A DNA stretch of 6,319 nt from Nanobdellota archaeon (lineage in GTDB: Archaea; Nanobdellota; Nanobdellia; SCGC-AAA011-G17; VGLX01), in contig JAHIPG010000193.1 of NCBI GenBank assembly GCA_018894775.1, positions 1 to 6,319 on the forward strand, given 5' to 3'. Positions within the stretch are counted from its first letter, which is position 1; each line of letters starts with the position of its first letter. The position numbers and the translations under genes are program-made. This document shows, one piece after another, positions 5,950 through 6,319 of the stretch. A model generated the notes under the pieces. It worked only from the letters and a program-made list of their open reading frames with translations. It was not told the DNA's origin and made no database searches.

Positions 5950-6319
5950 TTTGAACTAGGTTCAATTACATTTATTATTACATAGTAATCATTGTCTTTG
6001 AGAACTTTCACTATCTTCTCATTATGCTCTTTGTTGAACTTTGCGTATTTTACATTTCCTTTGACAGTAGGATTATGATAAATTTTGTAGGCTTCCTTCC
6101 CTTTTTTGCATTTCTTCTGATCAGGGTGATCAATTGCTTCTTTTGTTGCTTTTGCATCATTAGTTTCTGCCATGAACCAGAATTTATAAGCATAATCTTC
6201 TGTGATTATATTGAAAGTGTTATTATATGTATGTATTATCTCTTCTTCTTTTACTTCTGGACATAGTTTTAATATTCCATCAAGGATTTTTTTCAGTTCT
6301 TTTGGATGAAGGTCATCCT
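5946..6319 (-). CDS. Protein of unknown function, upstream paralog (partial, N-terminus beyond window)
   Basis: The frame is open from the stop at 5948-5946 to the right edge, giving 123 visible residues and a missing N-terminus. An internal ATG at 6173 would give only 75 residues. The codons before it continue the paralog's alignment: KELKKILDGIL, KEEEI and the FIITEDYAY region match KEIKAILKELL, KEEEI and NIISNDAIY of the neighbour. The real gene is therefore longer and 6173 is not its start. The C-terminus carries the shared motif (NPT, G-x-VKY-x-KFN, HNEK) and ends IEPSSK. A two-Lys/Cys stretch (QKKCKKGKEAY) lies where the neighbour has a different loop. There is no membrane segment in the visible part. 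It overlaps the next gene by 4 bases (ATGA), so the two are made together, perhaps as partners. I do not recognise the family. Confidence 0.8.
   Translation of the reverse strand, partial: DDLHPKELKKILDGILKLCPEVKEEEIIHTYNNTFNIITEDYAYKFWFMAETNDAKATKEAIDHPDQKKCKKGKEAYKIYHNPTVKGNVKYAKFNKEHNEKIVKVLKDNDYYVIINVIEPSSK
6016..6081. repeat. Diverged direct repeat, copy B (3' part of the partial gene)
   Basis: Partner of the copy at 5381-5446, in the same orientation about 635 bases away. The match is in coding sequence for the paralogs' common C-terminal motif. Confidence 0.6.

Noticed and set aside
5951..5965. Inverted repeat TTGAAC-TAG-GTTCAA near the paralog junction
   Set aside because: Six-base arms within coding sequence can occur by chance, and no T tract follows, so I call neither an operator nor a terminator.
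6024..6266. + strand frame with a hydrophobic look
   Set aside because: It is antisense to the partial paralog, whose homology to its neighbour fixes the coding strand.
1..6319. CRISPR array, tRNA, rRNA or insertion sequence
   Set aside because: No regularly spaced repeats, cloverleaf, rRNA-like sequence, transposase or terminal inverted repeats were seen; the window is filled by the listed genes.

Overview
This 6.3-kb window is AT-rich and gene-dense, with no intergenic stretch longer than about 50 bases. It looks archaeal, most plausibly a small-genome DPANN lineage of the Woesearchaeota/Pacearchaeota kind. This is an inference from several signs. A TATA-like box is centred 27 bases upstream of a start codon, the layout of leaderless archaeal genes. 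T-rich tracts without hairpins sit at gene ends. The DnaK lacks the roughly 24-residue segment that E. coli DnaK carries in its first quadrant, as in archaeal and Gram-positive DnaK. The HD protein resembles short archaeal HD proteins. No rRNA or marker gene is present, so a bacterial (for example CPR) origin cannot be fully excluded.

Left half, + strand (1-4096): a chaperone cluster. A single-domain response regulator overlaps dnaK by 8 bases. A T-rich tract follows dnaK. Next comes an HD-domain phosphohydrolase, dnaJ one base after it, and a 43-46 residue zinc-ribbon protein that overlaps or abuts the end of dnaJ and is too small for ordinary ORF calling. DnaK and the type I DnaJ would form the ATP-driven Hsp70 folding machine. 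No grpE, hrcA or thermosome gene is visible, though grpE could lie left of the window.

Right half, - strand (4099-6319): transcription converges on the chaperone cluster. Read in its own direction, the strand starts with a gene cut by the right window edge, joined by an ATGA overlap to a 207-residue protein. The two are diverged tandem paralogs of a family I do not recognise, with a shared C-terminal motif. A TATA-like element then precedes a short MscS-like channel protein and a cysteine-rich lipoprotein, which probably form a two-gene cell-envelope operon.

The most noteworthy points are the response regulator fused translationally to dnaK, the HD hydrolase and zinc-ribbon microprotein in the dnaJ transcription unit, and the tandem paralog family of unknown function. 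I found no mobile element, CRISPR array, tRNA or rRNA, and nothing that on its own proves a new biological system.
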